Shown: positions 13,224-24,978, numbered from the stretch's first letter. The stretch: 64,000 bases of DNA from Rhodeus uyekii (GCA_037043235.1 JAWRVZ010000087.1:2472501-2536500); one strand, 5' to 3'. Notes: a model not told the origin generated them from the letters alone. Numbers and translations are program-made.

Positions 13224-14850
13224 ATGATGAACAGGTATGTTTAATGATTTCTGGCTGTTTCGACAAACATGTGTCGCACCTTTCCGGCATATCGCTAAAG
13301 GCCTGATGTCGTTTCTTGTTCATGTATGCGTTTGTCCTGGTTTGTTTTGATCGTCAACTACCTTATTTAAACTAGTATTAACAGGGAAAACCTTTGAATG
13401 TCATTACTACTTTAAATGTGGATTGATTGATGTTGATGGAAATAGCTGTAACCATTATTCCGACTTAGCCAATTAGCATTAGCATTAGCGTTTTGAATTT
13501 TTTGAACATACAAACATTGCTTTTTTATTTGATAGTCATTTGATATACCTGGTCAAGTTGTATTCAAGGTTGTACGATTAGATGGGTGAAGAGACAAGAA
13601 CATTTATTGCAAAACTGTAACATACTTAGAGAGAATGATTATAACGATGCAAAATCCCATATATTAAGGGAAATAAATGGAACAATTTCTTAAATGATTT
13701 GCAAATATATGCATTTTAACATTTAGAAAAAATACTAACACATTTTATGATAAATATTTTATGACAAATTTAAAAACAATCTTTTTATAAAAATATTGTC
13801 ATAATAGCAACAGACTATGACGTCAGATTGAATGATTCAAATATCCTATGCAATTATGAAAAATAAATAATTGTTGATTCCATAATAAAGACCTTCTGTC
13901 ACAGTTCTGTATTTAATCCATTATCTGTGAAAGAAATGCAGTTATCTTTCCTGATGTGTGTTACAAGCAAACCTGTGACTAATGTAATGCCCTGGTTAAG
14001 GTTAATGAAGTTTTGTGCTATTTTTCTGCAGTTGCTGTTTTATCTGTGTGTTTGCAGTGCTGATAAATCAAGGTGAGAATCTGAACAACACACCTGAAAG
14101 ATAAATTCATACCACATGAACAAATGTGTCTGTTTGCACTTACAGTTTCTGTGATTTCAGTGTCTCTGCAGGAAACAGTTGAGGCTGTTATTGGAGGTTC
14201 TGTTGTCCTGCCGTGTTCTTCATCTCAACATGGTCTTCAACTTCAAGACACTGATGTGCATTGGAGAGACCGTAATGACAAAATTGTGCACAGTATAATT
14301 AAGGGTAAAGATTCAGTAGCAGGACAAGACCCACGGTACAAGAACAGAGCTGAAACTTTCCCTGATGAGATTCAGAGAAGAAACTTCTACATCACACTCA
14401 AGAATCTCACTCGTGATGATGCAGGAAAATACATCTGTCTCATCACACCCTCAGATGAACTTCTGACTGTAGTTCTGATCATCACTGGTGTGTGAAACTG
14501 GCTGAATCATTTATGAAGTTTTATCAAATCTGAGTACAATTGAGCAACTAGTAATGCTCTTTCCTGAAAGCTGCTGACATTCTTTATCACAATGCAGTGA
14601 TGTGTTTTCTTTAATGTTTTTTTTTTTTTTTTTTGCAGAAAATGGAAACAAATCCACCGAACAAGTAAACAGAAAACCAGCTGTGAAGACATCATTGAGT
14701 TTCTGGTTTTGCATTGCATTAGCTGTATTAATATTAGTGATAGGCTGTATTTGCACGATTCAATGGAGAACCAAAAATCATCCAGCCTCAATTTCTAATG
14801 TCTTGACTGAAGGACCAAAAACACTGACACAAATGACAAATGAGGATTAA
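13224..14850 (+). CDS. Gene B: B7/butyrophilin-like single V-set receptor, 4 exons
   Basis: Exons 13224-13234 (ATGATGAACAG|gtatgt), 14032-14072, 14161-14487 and 14639-14850 join with consistent phases into a 196-aa frame. The signal peptide (about residues 1-17, CCFICVFAVLINQ) is completed in exon 2. The V-set domain (about 18-126) shows GGSVVLPC, VHWRD, FPDE and DDAGKYIC, so both disulfide Cys and the core Trp are present. Exon 4 gives a short stalk with NKST glycosylation, a membrane span (FWFCIALAVLILVIGCICT) and a tail of about 30 residues without Tyr motifs. This is the best preserved plus-strand member. The acceptor of exon 4 follows a long T run. The 3' flank is shared with gene C up to its LINE insertion. 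Probably a surface immune-type receptor or ligand (inference). Confidence 0.85.
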
Positions 14851-15486
14851 ATTAAAAGTTTCCCTTTTCAATTGATCTAACGTTTCTGAATTGTTAGACA
14901 CTAGATCCGTTTCGACTCAAAGTTTCTAATTTAACTGACAATTGGAACACATTAATGAACAAAGCAGTTATTCCATCCCATGTGTTAAAGGGAATAAAAT
15001 GGTAATTTCCTTGGAATTTGTTACAAAATATCTGAAATAAAATTAAAGTTGCTGCAACCGGGTCTTTTTCAATCATTATAAAAGATTTGTGCCTCAGAGT
15101 GTGCAGATGAAGCTCAGTAAACGCTATGTTATCTTGTATTTGGATGCTGGTGTTAAAGGGATGTAATTATGTGAGACGCTTGAGGGAAGGAATTAAACTC
15201 ATTCATTAAACTAATTAATTTTGATGACAGACTGAGATGACAGCTCAGGCATTTAAGAATGATTAATACAACATTTGACTGGATTTGGAAAAACTCCTCA
15301 ATGTGTCACTCCAGACAGCACACAATCATCTGCAAGACGTCTGTTAAAGTGAGCTTCATCTGGAAAGCATCGGCTGTGTGCAAACATCTGAAAAACGTCT
15401 TTAAGATGTCAGTTTTACAATCATTCTAAATCATAAACATCTGTGCCTGACAGGAAACGTCCTGGAAGTGAAGAATAAACCCTGAC

Positions 15487-16393
15487 CAGTATTGGGAAGT
15501 TACTTTAAAAGACACTTAGCTCATGACGAGATCCATGATATTGGGTTTGTGAGAAATATGATATTTTAACACTGTTTTTAAGAAATCTTCAGTTGCAAAA
15601 GATATGTCTGGTCTTTCAGTCAGATCGCAAAACAAAGAAAGTCCATTTTGAAAAGTTTGAACTAATCAATGACTGTTGCTAAAGGTTATTTTGGTAATCG
15701 ATTAATTGTTTGATTATTTTGATGTTTGGTTGATTATTTTGATCGGACAATAAAATTAGACCTAAGTGAACAATAACCTTTAAAACATTATTTAAAATAC
15801 ATTTAATAACAATAAGGCAATAATAAAGTATCAGTGTCAATTAATCATATGGTTTTATTGAACAACTCAGTTAAAATACAAGTCATAATAAAAAATCAAG
15901 TACAGTTCTTTAAGTATCACAACAAATAAGTGCATTTTACAGCATGATCAAAACACACACACTCAAATATGGTGTTGAATAATTGAATGTCAGTAGAAAG
16001 ACATGCTAAATAAAGTGGTATTAAATACATAAGTATACTTTTATTATTTAACATAATTATTCCAGGTTTGCATAAGATTCTGAGTTTGCAATTCACCGTT
16101 TTACTCATTTTGAATCTGTTTTGTGCAGTGAGACAAATGCATGCTTACATTAGTCCCAATTTACAGTAAACATGTTTGCACAGCACCCACAACACCTCTG
16201 CAACTTACTCCCTATTCCACTCAACATGGAGACAAAACAGGGGTCTGTCCATAAATAGGAAAACAAATCAAATTGCGTTACTTATGTGAGAAAGTAACTT
16301 AGTTGTGGATTTAGAAGTAATGTCTTCACACGTTACTTGTTAAAATTAATCAGATTATGCAACTCGCGTTTTGATGCGTTACACCCAACACTG
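15487..16393. mobile_element. Degenerate hAT-like element at the Galpha 3' end
   Basis: Starts cagtattgggaagttac and ends gttacacccaacactg, imperfect terminal inverted repeats of the 'CAGTGTTGGG..TAAC' type seen in fish hAT elements. The flanking 8-mers do not match, so the duplication has decayed or the ends are misplaced. It lies 20 bp beyond the Galpha stop codon (minus strand), so Galpha 3' UTR sequence and a minus-strand AATAAA near 15855 may come from it. No transposase frame was seen. Confidence 0.55.
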
Positions 16394-16412
16394 ACTATTA
16401 GAAAGTGGCTTA

Positions 16413-19400
16413 TTAGATTTTTTTTGTCAGGCGTAGGCACTGCCTTAAGACAATGTCTTTAATAGAGTCAAAGATTATTTTGACATCTGTAGAGCATCTT
16501 GTGGTGTCTGTGGCACAGGTGAAGTGAGAATAAATATTTCTGAAGTTATTTGTCTCGCTGCTGTCCATTTTCTGTTTATATAACTCTCGAATAAACTCCA
16601 TGGCATCTCTGTCATCTTGAGGCTTGCCTGAAGGTGGTGCCAAAACACAGAGAAAAGGGAAAGTGAATAATGTTTGACAAACAAGAGATCACATATCATA
16701 AGTGTTTCTCAAACGTAAGGCTGCTTCCTCGTGAGATTACATCTTCCCCAGACCTGTTCTTCTGAGGTTTCGTCCAAAATCCTAGACAGCTGACTTGTTG
16801 CCTGGCTGCCTGTCAGACAATGACTTTGCAGGAAGCATTTTGGCATGAAGATACTTCCTGAAACCATTTTGGGAAAGACTTCTGAAGCAGCATAATGATT
16901 TAATGATTTTATAGAGCTTTGGCAATAACTAAGTGAATATATTTAATTACTCTGTTTCTCAGTTGTCCCTAGAAATTATATCAAAAGTGCAAACAAACTC
17001 CACTGCATGCCCTCAACAACGGATGCAAATTAAAGAGAAGTGTGATAGTTTTCATACAGTGCTCCACAGTGGTTGAAAAAGGATTTAAAATTTTAAAATT
17101 AATTTCTTCTTGTAAACAGAGATGTGGATCCAGATGCCAGTGAAATTGTATTGCATTTGGTCCACGTTTTTGTGATTTATGATTGTACTGTGGTGTTTTA
17201 GGGCACTGTGTTACTATAATGGAGCCTTCTGTTTGAGAAGCACATGGCATTTTTTTTATTTAGCATGCAATAAACTACCTCCAAATCCAGGAAAGTGTGT
17301 TTTTAGATCTGAGAACAGAATCTTCTTGGCCAGGACGTCCATTTTGTTCAGGAACAGAATTATTGAGGTTTCAGCAAACCACTTTGAATGGATGATTGTG
17401 TCAAACAGAGACAAACTCTCTTGCATACGGTTCTGGAGCGAATAGGATGAAAACAAAGATTAAAACATTTATCTTTATTACACAAGGACAGGTGACATAT
17501 GGGAGCAAACCATTCAATACCCAGTGTATGCTACCTAATGTTAAAAAAGTATTACGCAATTTTGGCACATTATTACATATGCCATATCAAACTTAAAGAA
17601 AATAAAAAATAAAACGTATTTACTCCGATGACCAAACACATTTGGCAATTTGTACACTTGTACAATTTGTAACACTTATACAAGACCATATTGCAACAGA
17701 ATTTCTAAATGGCAAAATAAATTTATTAGTACAGTGATTAATTTCTGTGCATGTCAGTCAGGTGGTCTCTTACTTTTGACCACAGAAGAGGGATGAAGTT
17801 CTGATGAAGGCAGAAACTTACCACAGTGTTATTTTCATCCAGAAATTGGTCGTACTCACTGAGAGAAGCTATAAATAAAAGTGACGTCACATCCTCAAAG
17901 TAATGGATCCATTTCCTTCTCTGTCCTTTTAAACCCCCGACATTAATAAACCTGAAAATACAGACAGACCAGAGTCAAGATGCATAAACCACCAAGGGCC
18001 ATATTTACTAAACATGGAAAATTAGTTTGGGAATCTATATCCATAATGACCAACAATAGAAACAATGGTTCCCTGTCAAGCAAACTCAACACTGCGTCGA
18101 ACGCATATGGGAACGCCTTAGCGTGATAGTCTCTTGAAGCGCAATATAATCCAGGTGTGCAAGTGCACGTAGCCGAGGGTGATGTCATGAGCCAGGAGTA
18201 TATCAGCACGCAGTGAACTAGAAGCCGCAGCTTTAGTGTCTTCATCGGCGCTCGAAGCTAACGTGTGTTTGAGTTGCATTTGCTGGCTGTAAGTCGATTA
18301 TTTTTCACTTACCTGTTATGATAGCGGATTCCCAGACCTTCAGGCGTTGTGTCACTCCTTGCCCGCGTTTCATCACGGGTAATGATACACACGCGCTCTG
18401 TGTTCATTGTTTGGGCGAGGACCATGCAAGCTCAGCGCTCGAGGGCTCTGAGTTTGCAGAGTGCCCACTGCTGCAAGCCTACCAGGCGGGGTTGCTCTCA
18501 GACCTCGATGAGGGCAGGGGAATTGGTCCTGAGGCAGTAGCCGAGCTGCGCAGGGCCACCGATCTCTCTCTGCGGGCTGCCAGGGAAACGGCCAGTTCCA
18601 TCGGCCGATCCACGGCAGCCCTGGTGGCCACAAAAAGACATCTATGGCTTAACCTGACTACTCTGAGAGAGAAGGATAAAAATATCCTTATCGACGCCCC
18701 TCTTACGCCTCCTGGCCTCTTCGGCGATGCTGTCAAGATGGCCGTCGAGAGGTTTCAGGAGGCTGCTAAGCAGGAGGTGGCGTTCAGGAAAATCCTCCCC
18801 CGCCGCTCTCGGGCAGCTGGGCCTGCGAGCCAGCCGCAGCCCAGCAGCAACTCCTCCCACCGTGCTGATCAGCGGCAGAGCATTGCTTCCCGCCAGCCTC
18901 CTCAGTTGGGTGGTGGTGCGGGTCGACACGCTCAGCTGCAGCCTTCTGGCAGGAGGACAGATCTGAGGACTGTCCTCCAGGCCAAGAAGGCTAAGAGCAA
19001 GAGGCCCAGACACCTATATCGTTCGGCATCGTAGCACTGGTCTTCCTCGAGGGGTGGACCAGTGCCCTGTAAGCACGGTGGTTGGCCCGGTGTCTCGAGG
19101 GGCCTGGGCCATGCTATACGCAGGCAGTCTTGTCCAGTCGCACTCCTCGTGGGCCGCACTGGGCAGGTTGGCCCCTCCGAGGAGGGTCCTAGAGCATCCG
19201 CCCCGGCGGCTCTCTGGTTTCGGTCAGGGCTCCGGGGTGGAAAAATTTATCTGTCCAGAGGTCGGTCTCGAGAGACTGATATCCCTAGTAGATTTTTTTG
19301 GCAGCGTGGCAGCGCCTCCCAGGTATCTCTCAGTATCAGGAGGATACGCTATTCAGTTCCTGTTTCATCCACCCGGTTTTTCGGGCGTATTGCCAACACT

Positions 19401-22400
19401 GGTGGACCCCGAGCAGGCTCTGGTCATTGAACAAGAAGTCGACTCGCTGCTGAGAAAAGAGGCCATAGAGTATGTACCCCTCTCAGCCAGAGAATCGGGC
19501 TTTTCAGCCAGTACATCATCGTTCCCAAGAAGGATGGAGGCTTACGCCCTATTTTAGATCTTCGCACGCTGAACGAATCAGTCAGGGGTCTGAAATTCTG
19601 AATGTTAACCCTGAAGCAGATTGTGGCACAAATCAGGTCCGAGGACTGGTTTGTCACGATAGATCTCAAGGACGCGTATTTCCATGTCTCCATCCTCCCT
19701 CAGCTTTTGGGGGAAGGCTTATCAGTATCGGTTTCGGGGGATTCGGATCCTAAATTGCATCGATGACTGGCTCATTTTGGCCCAGTCTCGAGAGTTAGCG
19801 GTGCAACAGACTGAACGCCCAAAAGAGTGTGCTCTGGCCGAGGCAGAGCACTACTTTCCTAGGCGTTGTATGGGACTCTGTGTCAATGTCAGCACGGCTT
19901 TCCCCCGTGCGCATCACCTCAATCCTATCTTCAGTCAACGACATAAAGCTAGGCCAGCTGATCACTGTCAGACACTTCCAGAGGGTTCTTGGTCTCATGG
20001 CGGCAGCCTCTTGCGTGATACCGCTAGGTCTGCTCCACATGAGATGGCTGCAGTGGTGGCTCAATACCAGGGGATTTTCCCCGAGGGGAAATCCTTCCCG
20101 CCTGATCAAGGTTTCAAGGCGCTACCTGCGAGCCTTGAATCAGTGGAAGAGTTCCTGGTTCCTTGCCCAAGGACCTGTACTGGGACCAATCTGTCACCGC
20201 GTGATGCTGTCGACAGACCCCTCCCGCTCAGGTTGGGGGGCGGTCTTGAGAGACCGCTCAGCCCAGGGTCTGTGGGACGGACGTTGCCTCTCCCTGCATA
20301 CAAACGCACTGGAGATGTTGGCCGTCTGGAAGGCGCTTCAGGCCTTTCTCCCAGACCTGTGGGGACACCACGTGCTAGTTCAATCCGACAACACGCCGGT
20401 GGTCTCCTATATAAACCATCAGGGGGATCTCTGCTCTCTTCAGCTTTGCAAGCTAACTGCGCGGATATTCCTCTGGGCTCGGAACAAACGTCGCTCTCTT
20501 CGAGCAGTTTACATCCCGGGATCCCAGAACACGGGAGCAGACTTCCTGTCGAGGCAGGGGCCGAGGCCCGGGGAATGGATGGCCACCCCGAGGTGGTGGA
20601 GCAGATTTGGGAGAAGTTTGGTCGTGTTCAAGTGGACCTCTTTGCGTCCCACGAGGTGACCCATTGCCGCTGGGGCTGGATGCGATGCAACAGGAGTGGT
20701 CGAGGTCATTGAGGTCATTGAGACCATTCTCCACTCTAGAGCCCCGTCCACGAGGAAACGCTATGCTCGGAAGTGGAGTGTCTTTACTTCCTGGTAAAGT
20801 GACAAACATTTAGACCCAGTGACCTGCCATGTGGGTATCATCCTGGAGTTTCTACAAGAGAAGTTCGCTGCCGGGCTGTCCCCCTCCATGCTTAATGTGT
20901 ATGTGGCTGCCATTGTAGCTTACCACGTACCCCCAAGTGGTGCCTCTCTGGGTCGGGACCCCCTAGTAGTGCGTTTCCTTGGTGCCACTTTGAGGCTGAG
21001 GCCTGCAGTATGCTCTCGGGTGCCGCCCTGGGACCTGTCCTTGGTTCTCCATTCTCTGTCCCAGGCACCCTTTGAGCCACTCGAGGACATCTCAGAGAAG
21101 TTCCTCACCCTTAAAACGGTTCCTCTTAGCCATCTCCTCCTTTAAGAGGGTTGGTGACCTTCAGGCCCTCTCAGTGGTCCCCTCCTGTTTGGAGTTTGCT
21201 ACTGGTCTGGCGAAAACCTTTCTCTCTCCCAGACCAGGGTATGTTCCTAAAGTGCTTTCGAGCCCCAATCGTCACATTATACTGCAGGCCTTATGTCCTC
21301 CCCCCTTTGTCGATCATGACCAGGAGTCCAAGAACAAGGTCTGTCCAGTGTGAGCACTGGACGCCTACGTCCGCAGAGCGGCTTCATGGCGTAGGTCGGA
21401 CCAACATTTTTTATGCTTCGGGGCTCCTAAGGGAGCTCCAGCATCTAAACCTACTCTAAGCAGGTGTATAGTCGAGGCTATCTCACTGGCTTACGAATCG
21501 TCGCGTCAGCAGTGTCCACTGCATGTCCGCGCCCACTCTACCCGGAGCATGGCTACCTCTAAAGCTTTTTGCGCAGGGGCTCCCCTTGCTGATATCGGTG
21601 ATGCGGCTGGCTGGTCTTCACCACATACCTTTATTAGATTGTACCAGTTAGACCTTAACCCCGCTATGGGAACCTTAGCCCTTTTGTAGTGAGCTACGTT
21701 AGCTTGGCATACTCCGTTCGCTGAGGTGGCGTGTTTATTCCTCGTTCCCATATGTGTTTGACGCAGTGTTGAGTTCCCTTGACAGGGAACGTCTCAGGTT
21801 ACTTACGTAACCCTAGTTCCCTTAGAGGGAACGAGACACTGCGTCTCGTTGCCTCAGCTCTATCGCACACCGGCTGTTTCAGACACTGGTCAAGCTGCGG
21901 CTTCTAGTTCACTGCGTGCTGATATACTCCTGGCTCATGACGTCACCCTCGGCGACGTGCACTCGCACACCTGGATTCAATTGTGCTTCAAGAGACAATC
22001 ACGCTAAGGCGTTCCCATATGCGTTTGACGCAGTGTCTTGTTCCCTCTAAGGGAACAAGGGTTACGCAAGTAACCTGAGATGTTTTGGGTTGCAAATAAG
22101 AAGAGCTTATGATAGGCAACTAGTTAAAAAAAAGTGACAACATTCATGGATGCTTCAGAAGGAACCACAATGCAGTAAGAGCCAGGGGTGTAAACTTTTG
22201 AACATCACGAAATAGCGTCAATTTTTCTTATTTTGCTATAAAAATTTTATTTAGTACTGCCTTTCATGTCCTACTTACGTGTTTCACAGAAGGCAGAATA
22301 AATGCAATTTCCATTGATCTACAAATTCAAAAAGATGTCACCCCATCCTTTCATGTAACTCATTTCTATCCAGAGCATCATTGAGCCTTTTGTAATATTG

Positions 22401-24978
22401 TGCATGAGTCTGTCAGTTTTCCTCCATGTGAACAGATGTATCTCAATATCATTTAAACAGTACATTGAAAAGAATGGGACAAAAAAAGAAGGGTTGCAAG
22501 AAGTTGATACATCAGGTTTTACATGAAACCTTCTAGTTGAGAGTTCCAGGAATTCTTTTATATCTGGCAGCAAATTAAAAATAAAATGGGCTGGAAAACT
22601 ATATGCTCGGATAATGACTTCCTCTGGCATTCCAAATAGTATTAATTGTATTTATCCTATGTCATGCAGATCGTTCCCATAGCATCTTTCAATGTAACAC
22701 GAGTTCCCTTTAAAGGGAGTCATAGAAGTTTTTTAATGAATGGCCCCTTTAAAATGCCAAAAAAACTTACATTGTTAAGGGGTTTGACTGTTCATTGGTG
22801 TACCTGAAAGAGATTTTTGACATACTAATCCACTGCTCAGTGATGCTGTTGGTAGGAGATCGCACATGGAGAATATCTTGATATGTAGGAATGTAATCTT
22901 CGGCTGCTATACGGTCCAAATTGCCAATGAAGCTTTAAAAAACAAATTTGTTATAATTATTAGTGATAATGCAACAACAATTATCATCACAAAATTAAAA
23001 GAACCATGCCATTTGCAAGCCTTGCAACATTCATCACATTAATTTAGTATTACCAGGAAAGAAGAAGAGGTATTGGTGATGCAGGAAGACGTCTAGGTTA
23101 CTATTGTAACCCCCGTTCCCTGAAGGAGGGAACTGAGACGTTACGTCGGACTGACGTCATGGGGTCTCGTTTGGGAGCCCAATCACCTCCCAATATAACT
23201 AAACGCGCCAATGAACATTGGCTAGTGAGATTTGCATGCCGAGTCCTACCCCGCCCGGCTTCCGGGTATAAAAGGACCGTCATCGCTCACTTCATTCATA
23301 TTTTGCTGAGGAGCCGAGAGTGCATGCCGGTCTCAGCGGTGGCTCAGGCCTGTGGCCGGGGGACGTAACGTCTCCGCTCCCTCCTTAAGGGAACGGGGGA
23401 TACAATAGTAACCTAGACGTTCCCTATCAGTCAGTCACGTTCGACGTTACGTCGGACTGAAGTTATGGGGTCCCTATGGAAAGCGCCACAGGCACTGGCC
23501 GCGTTACAAGAATCAGAGTGCAGATGTTGGCAAGCAGTGGCGTGCCAAGGACAACTGCCTCCGCAGACGTAATCTACCCAGTGCCCCGCATAAGCCGACT
23601 TAGGCCTCCACGCCCGTCGGGATGGAGGGGAATGCCAACGTGAGGAAGGACTAAGCTGCTGTTCCTACGTGAGCTTCACGGGGAAGAGAGCTTCGGATCT
23701 CAATTCCGCAGATCAGCTCGACACGTTTAGTTGTTTACGCTGGGGGAGCGCACAGATCTAGAGTGGATCTACAGATCTACGCTGAAGCACCGTATCTTCC
23801 AGTCGAAGAGAGAAGCCTTTTTGAAAGGTGATCCAGAAAGGAGTGGCTGATTACAACCGTTCGGCTCCGAAGAAAAAGTATGAATGAAGTGAGCGATGCC
23901 AGTCCTATTTATACCCGGATGCCAGGTGGGGAGGGACTCGGCATGCAAATCTCACTAGCTAATGTTCATTGGCACGTTTAGTTATACTGGGAGGTGATTG
24001 GGCTCCCAAGCGAGTCCCCATGACGTCAGTCCGACGTAACGTCAAACTGACTGACTGACTGATAGGGAACATCAAAATCTGTGTGAAGCACAATTACTAT
24101 TGAGTGGAGTCCAGTGGCTGATACTCTCTGCGCCGTTTGTAGCAGATCATGAAGCCTCGGTCTGCCCATAGATGATGAAAAGCATCTACATCATTTCTCT
24201 GCAGTTGCGTTATCTGTTCTGTGTCCAGATCCTGCAACTGCTGTGCATAAATCTAAAGATATCACAGACATAATGAGACTGACAATATATTACTGTACAA
24301 GAACCAATCTTTCTTAAATTGCAAAAAACATTTATTAAAAAGCTTCTTTTTTTTAGTATAAAATAATTTATATAATATAACTTATTTGTATTTATCTTGA
24401 TTACCTCATTCTGTGGGTTGGAGTAGGGAATCTTTAGTGTGTTCATGGCGTATGTTATTGAACGCACTGCTTGGAATATATTCTGGAAAACCAGTTTAGC
24501 GTAGTCACGCCTCTCATCTTCTGAGTAGCCACTTCCATGAAAGAGTCTTATCTGCTTCAGCAATGTTGACTTTCCTCCTTCTGCTGAGCCTAAATTAAAG
24601 CAAAGCAATCATGTGCTTCAGGAATGTAGAAACTGGCAAACAGGAACTGAAAATAAATGGAAAACATTGAACACCCTGAATGTGTTTCCTTTCAGTTTTT
24701 GCTTAAAGATAATTCTTGACAAAGTTTCAATTCTTGTCTCTATGGGTGGAATCTATATTGTGAGGAAGTAAAATAAATAAGCACACATAATGACTTTCAA
24801 TTCATGAGACTTAGTGAATAAGGTTTCTAAATCTTCTGAACAGAATCATCTTACCTAATAAAAGCAGTTTGATTTCCAAACGGTCTCTAGTCTGTCGGAA
24901 ATGGATGTCGATTTCTTTACTTCTGGCGATGGCATTCCTCTTTTCTTTAGAGAAATAGCATCCACAGTTATTCCCCAT
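16413..24978 (-). CDS. gna15-like: G protein alpha subunit, Gq/G15-like, with altered GTPase residues
   Basis: Seven exons on the minus strand: 24978-24855, 24589-24405, 24252-24098, 22932-22804, 17951-17822, 17432-17279, 16627-16413. All are GT-AG with matching phases and give 363 aa, normal for Galpha. Start MGNNCGC fits N-myristoylation at G2 and palmitoylation at C5/C7. The P-loop is G42-SAEGG-K48-S-T. NKMD (270-273) and TCAT (329-332) for guanine binding are present. The switch-I Arg is kept (R179), but the Mg-binding Thr is N183. Switch II reads N201-V-G-G-L205, where almost all Galpha have DVGGQ. ASLSEYDQ, FPGF and REYQ resemble G15 and Gq. The C-terminus (LRLTKKI) lacks the pertussis-toxin Cys. 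Normally Galpha cycles GDP/GTP below GPCRs at the plasma membrane. Here GTP hydrolysis, and perhaps Mg/GTP binding, should be impaired (inference). Introns 3 and 4 host DIRS elements. Confidence 0.88.
18318..19034 (+). pseudogene. DIRS gag-like ORF with internal deletion (copy 1)
   Basis: 238-aa open frame. The N-terminus has a Cys/His cluster (CPRFITGNDTHALCVHCLG) shared with the gag-like frame of the 34-39 kb element. It then jumps after EFAEC directly to LLQAYQAGLL. In the other copy these segments are separated by well over 150 residues, so this copy carries a large in-frame deletion. The C-terminal part is Arg/Ser/Gln-rich and ends in a basic KKAKSKRP motif, consistent with nucleic-acid binding. 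Probably non-functional. Confidence 0.7.
19054..20712 (+). pseudogene. DIRS reverse transcriptase/RNase H, frameshifted (copy 1)
   Basis: RT-like sequence starts near 19330 (GYAIQF, PGFSGVLP) and changes frame near 19500 and again near 19600. QIRSEDWF and the motif A region (KDAYFHVSI) are legible, but the stretch to the YIDD region is largely missing, and 'CIDDWLILAQS' follows almost at once. The RNase H/connection part is readable from 19829 (VVWDSVSMSARLSP, QRVLGLMAAAS, LSTDPSRSGWGAVL, QNTGADFLSRQG). Frameshifts and the deletion exclude a working polymerase. Confidence 0.8.
20713..21690 (+). pseudogene. DIRS tyrosine recombinase, frameshifted (copy 1)
   Basis: Pieces align with the intact recombinase of the 34-39 kb element: APSTRKRYARKW near 20740, VGIILEFLQEKFAAGLSPS from 20830, FEPLEDIS near 21070, DLQALSVVPSCLEF near 21160, and AHSTRSMATS followed by AAGWSSPHTFIRLYQLDL near 21530-21660. 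The conserved HxxR-like region and terminal Tyr are legible, but at least three frame changes separate them. A relic of the integration enzyme that replaces DDE integrase in this class. Confidence 0.75.
22083..23089. other. Galpha intron sequence around exon 4
   Basis: Apart from Galpha exon 4 (22932-22804 on the minus strand), no gene is recognised. The reading frame at 22319-22630 (minus) matches no Galpha exon and is probably chance. Sequence similar to 'gttcccttaaagggag', near 22695, resembles the palindromic end motif of DIRS elements and may be a small remnant. Confidence 0.5.
23090..24070. mobile_element. Short ORF-less DIRS derivative in Galpha intron 3
   Basis: A 981-bp element with inverted terminal repeats (23137-23300 against 23879-24043, about 90% alike by eye). 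An internal block at about 23360-23450 is complementary to the left end (cgtctaggttac...) and then repeats the right end (gttccctatcagtcagt). That ITR plus internal-complementary layout is the DIRS signature. The roughly 430-bp interior has no RT or recombinase frame, so it would depend on enzymes supplied in trans. A 'gggtataaaagg' promoter-like motif lies in the left ITR near 23265. The right end is 28 bp from Galpha exon 3. Confidence 0.75.

Larger units (their letters stand above)
18068..22082 (+). mobile_element. DIRS-type retrotransposon, copy 1, defective
   Basis: Inverted terminal repeats (about 18091-18241 against 21880-22035) flank gag-like, RT-RNase H and tyrosine recombinase sequence. 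An internal complementary region near 21775-21850 matches both outer ends, as expected for DIRS circular replication. It lies in intron 4 of the Galpha gene, antisense to it, starting about 120 bp from exon 5. Frames are broken and part of RT is deleted, so it is inactive. It is related to the 34-39 kb copy but clearly a different subfamily member. Confidence 0.88.

Noticed and set aside
18373..21108. Long antisense frames within DIRS copy 1
   Set aside because: They mirror GC-rich coding sequence on the other strand and carry no motifs.
22319..22630. 103-aa minus-strand frame in Galpha intron 4, considered as a Galpha exon
   Set aside because: It matches no Galpha motif. The true exon 5 was found at 17951-17822 with correct phase on both sides.
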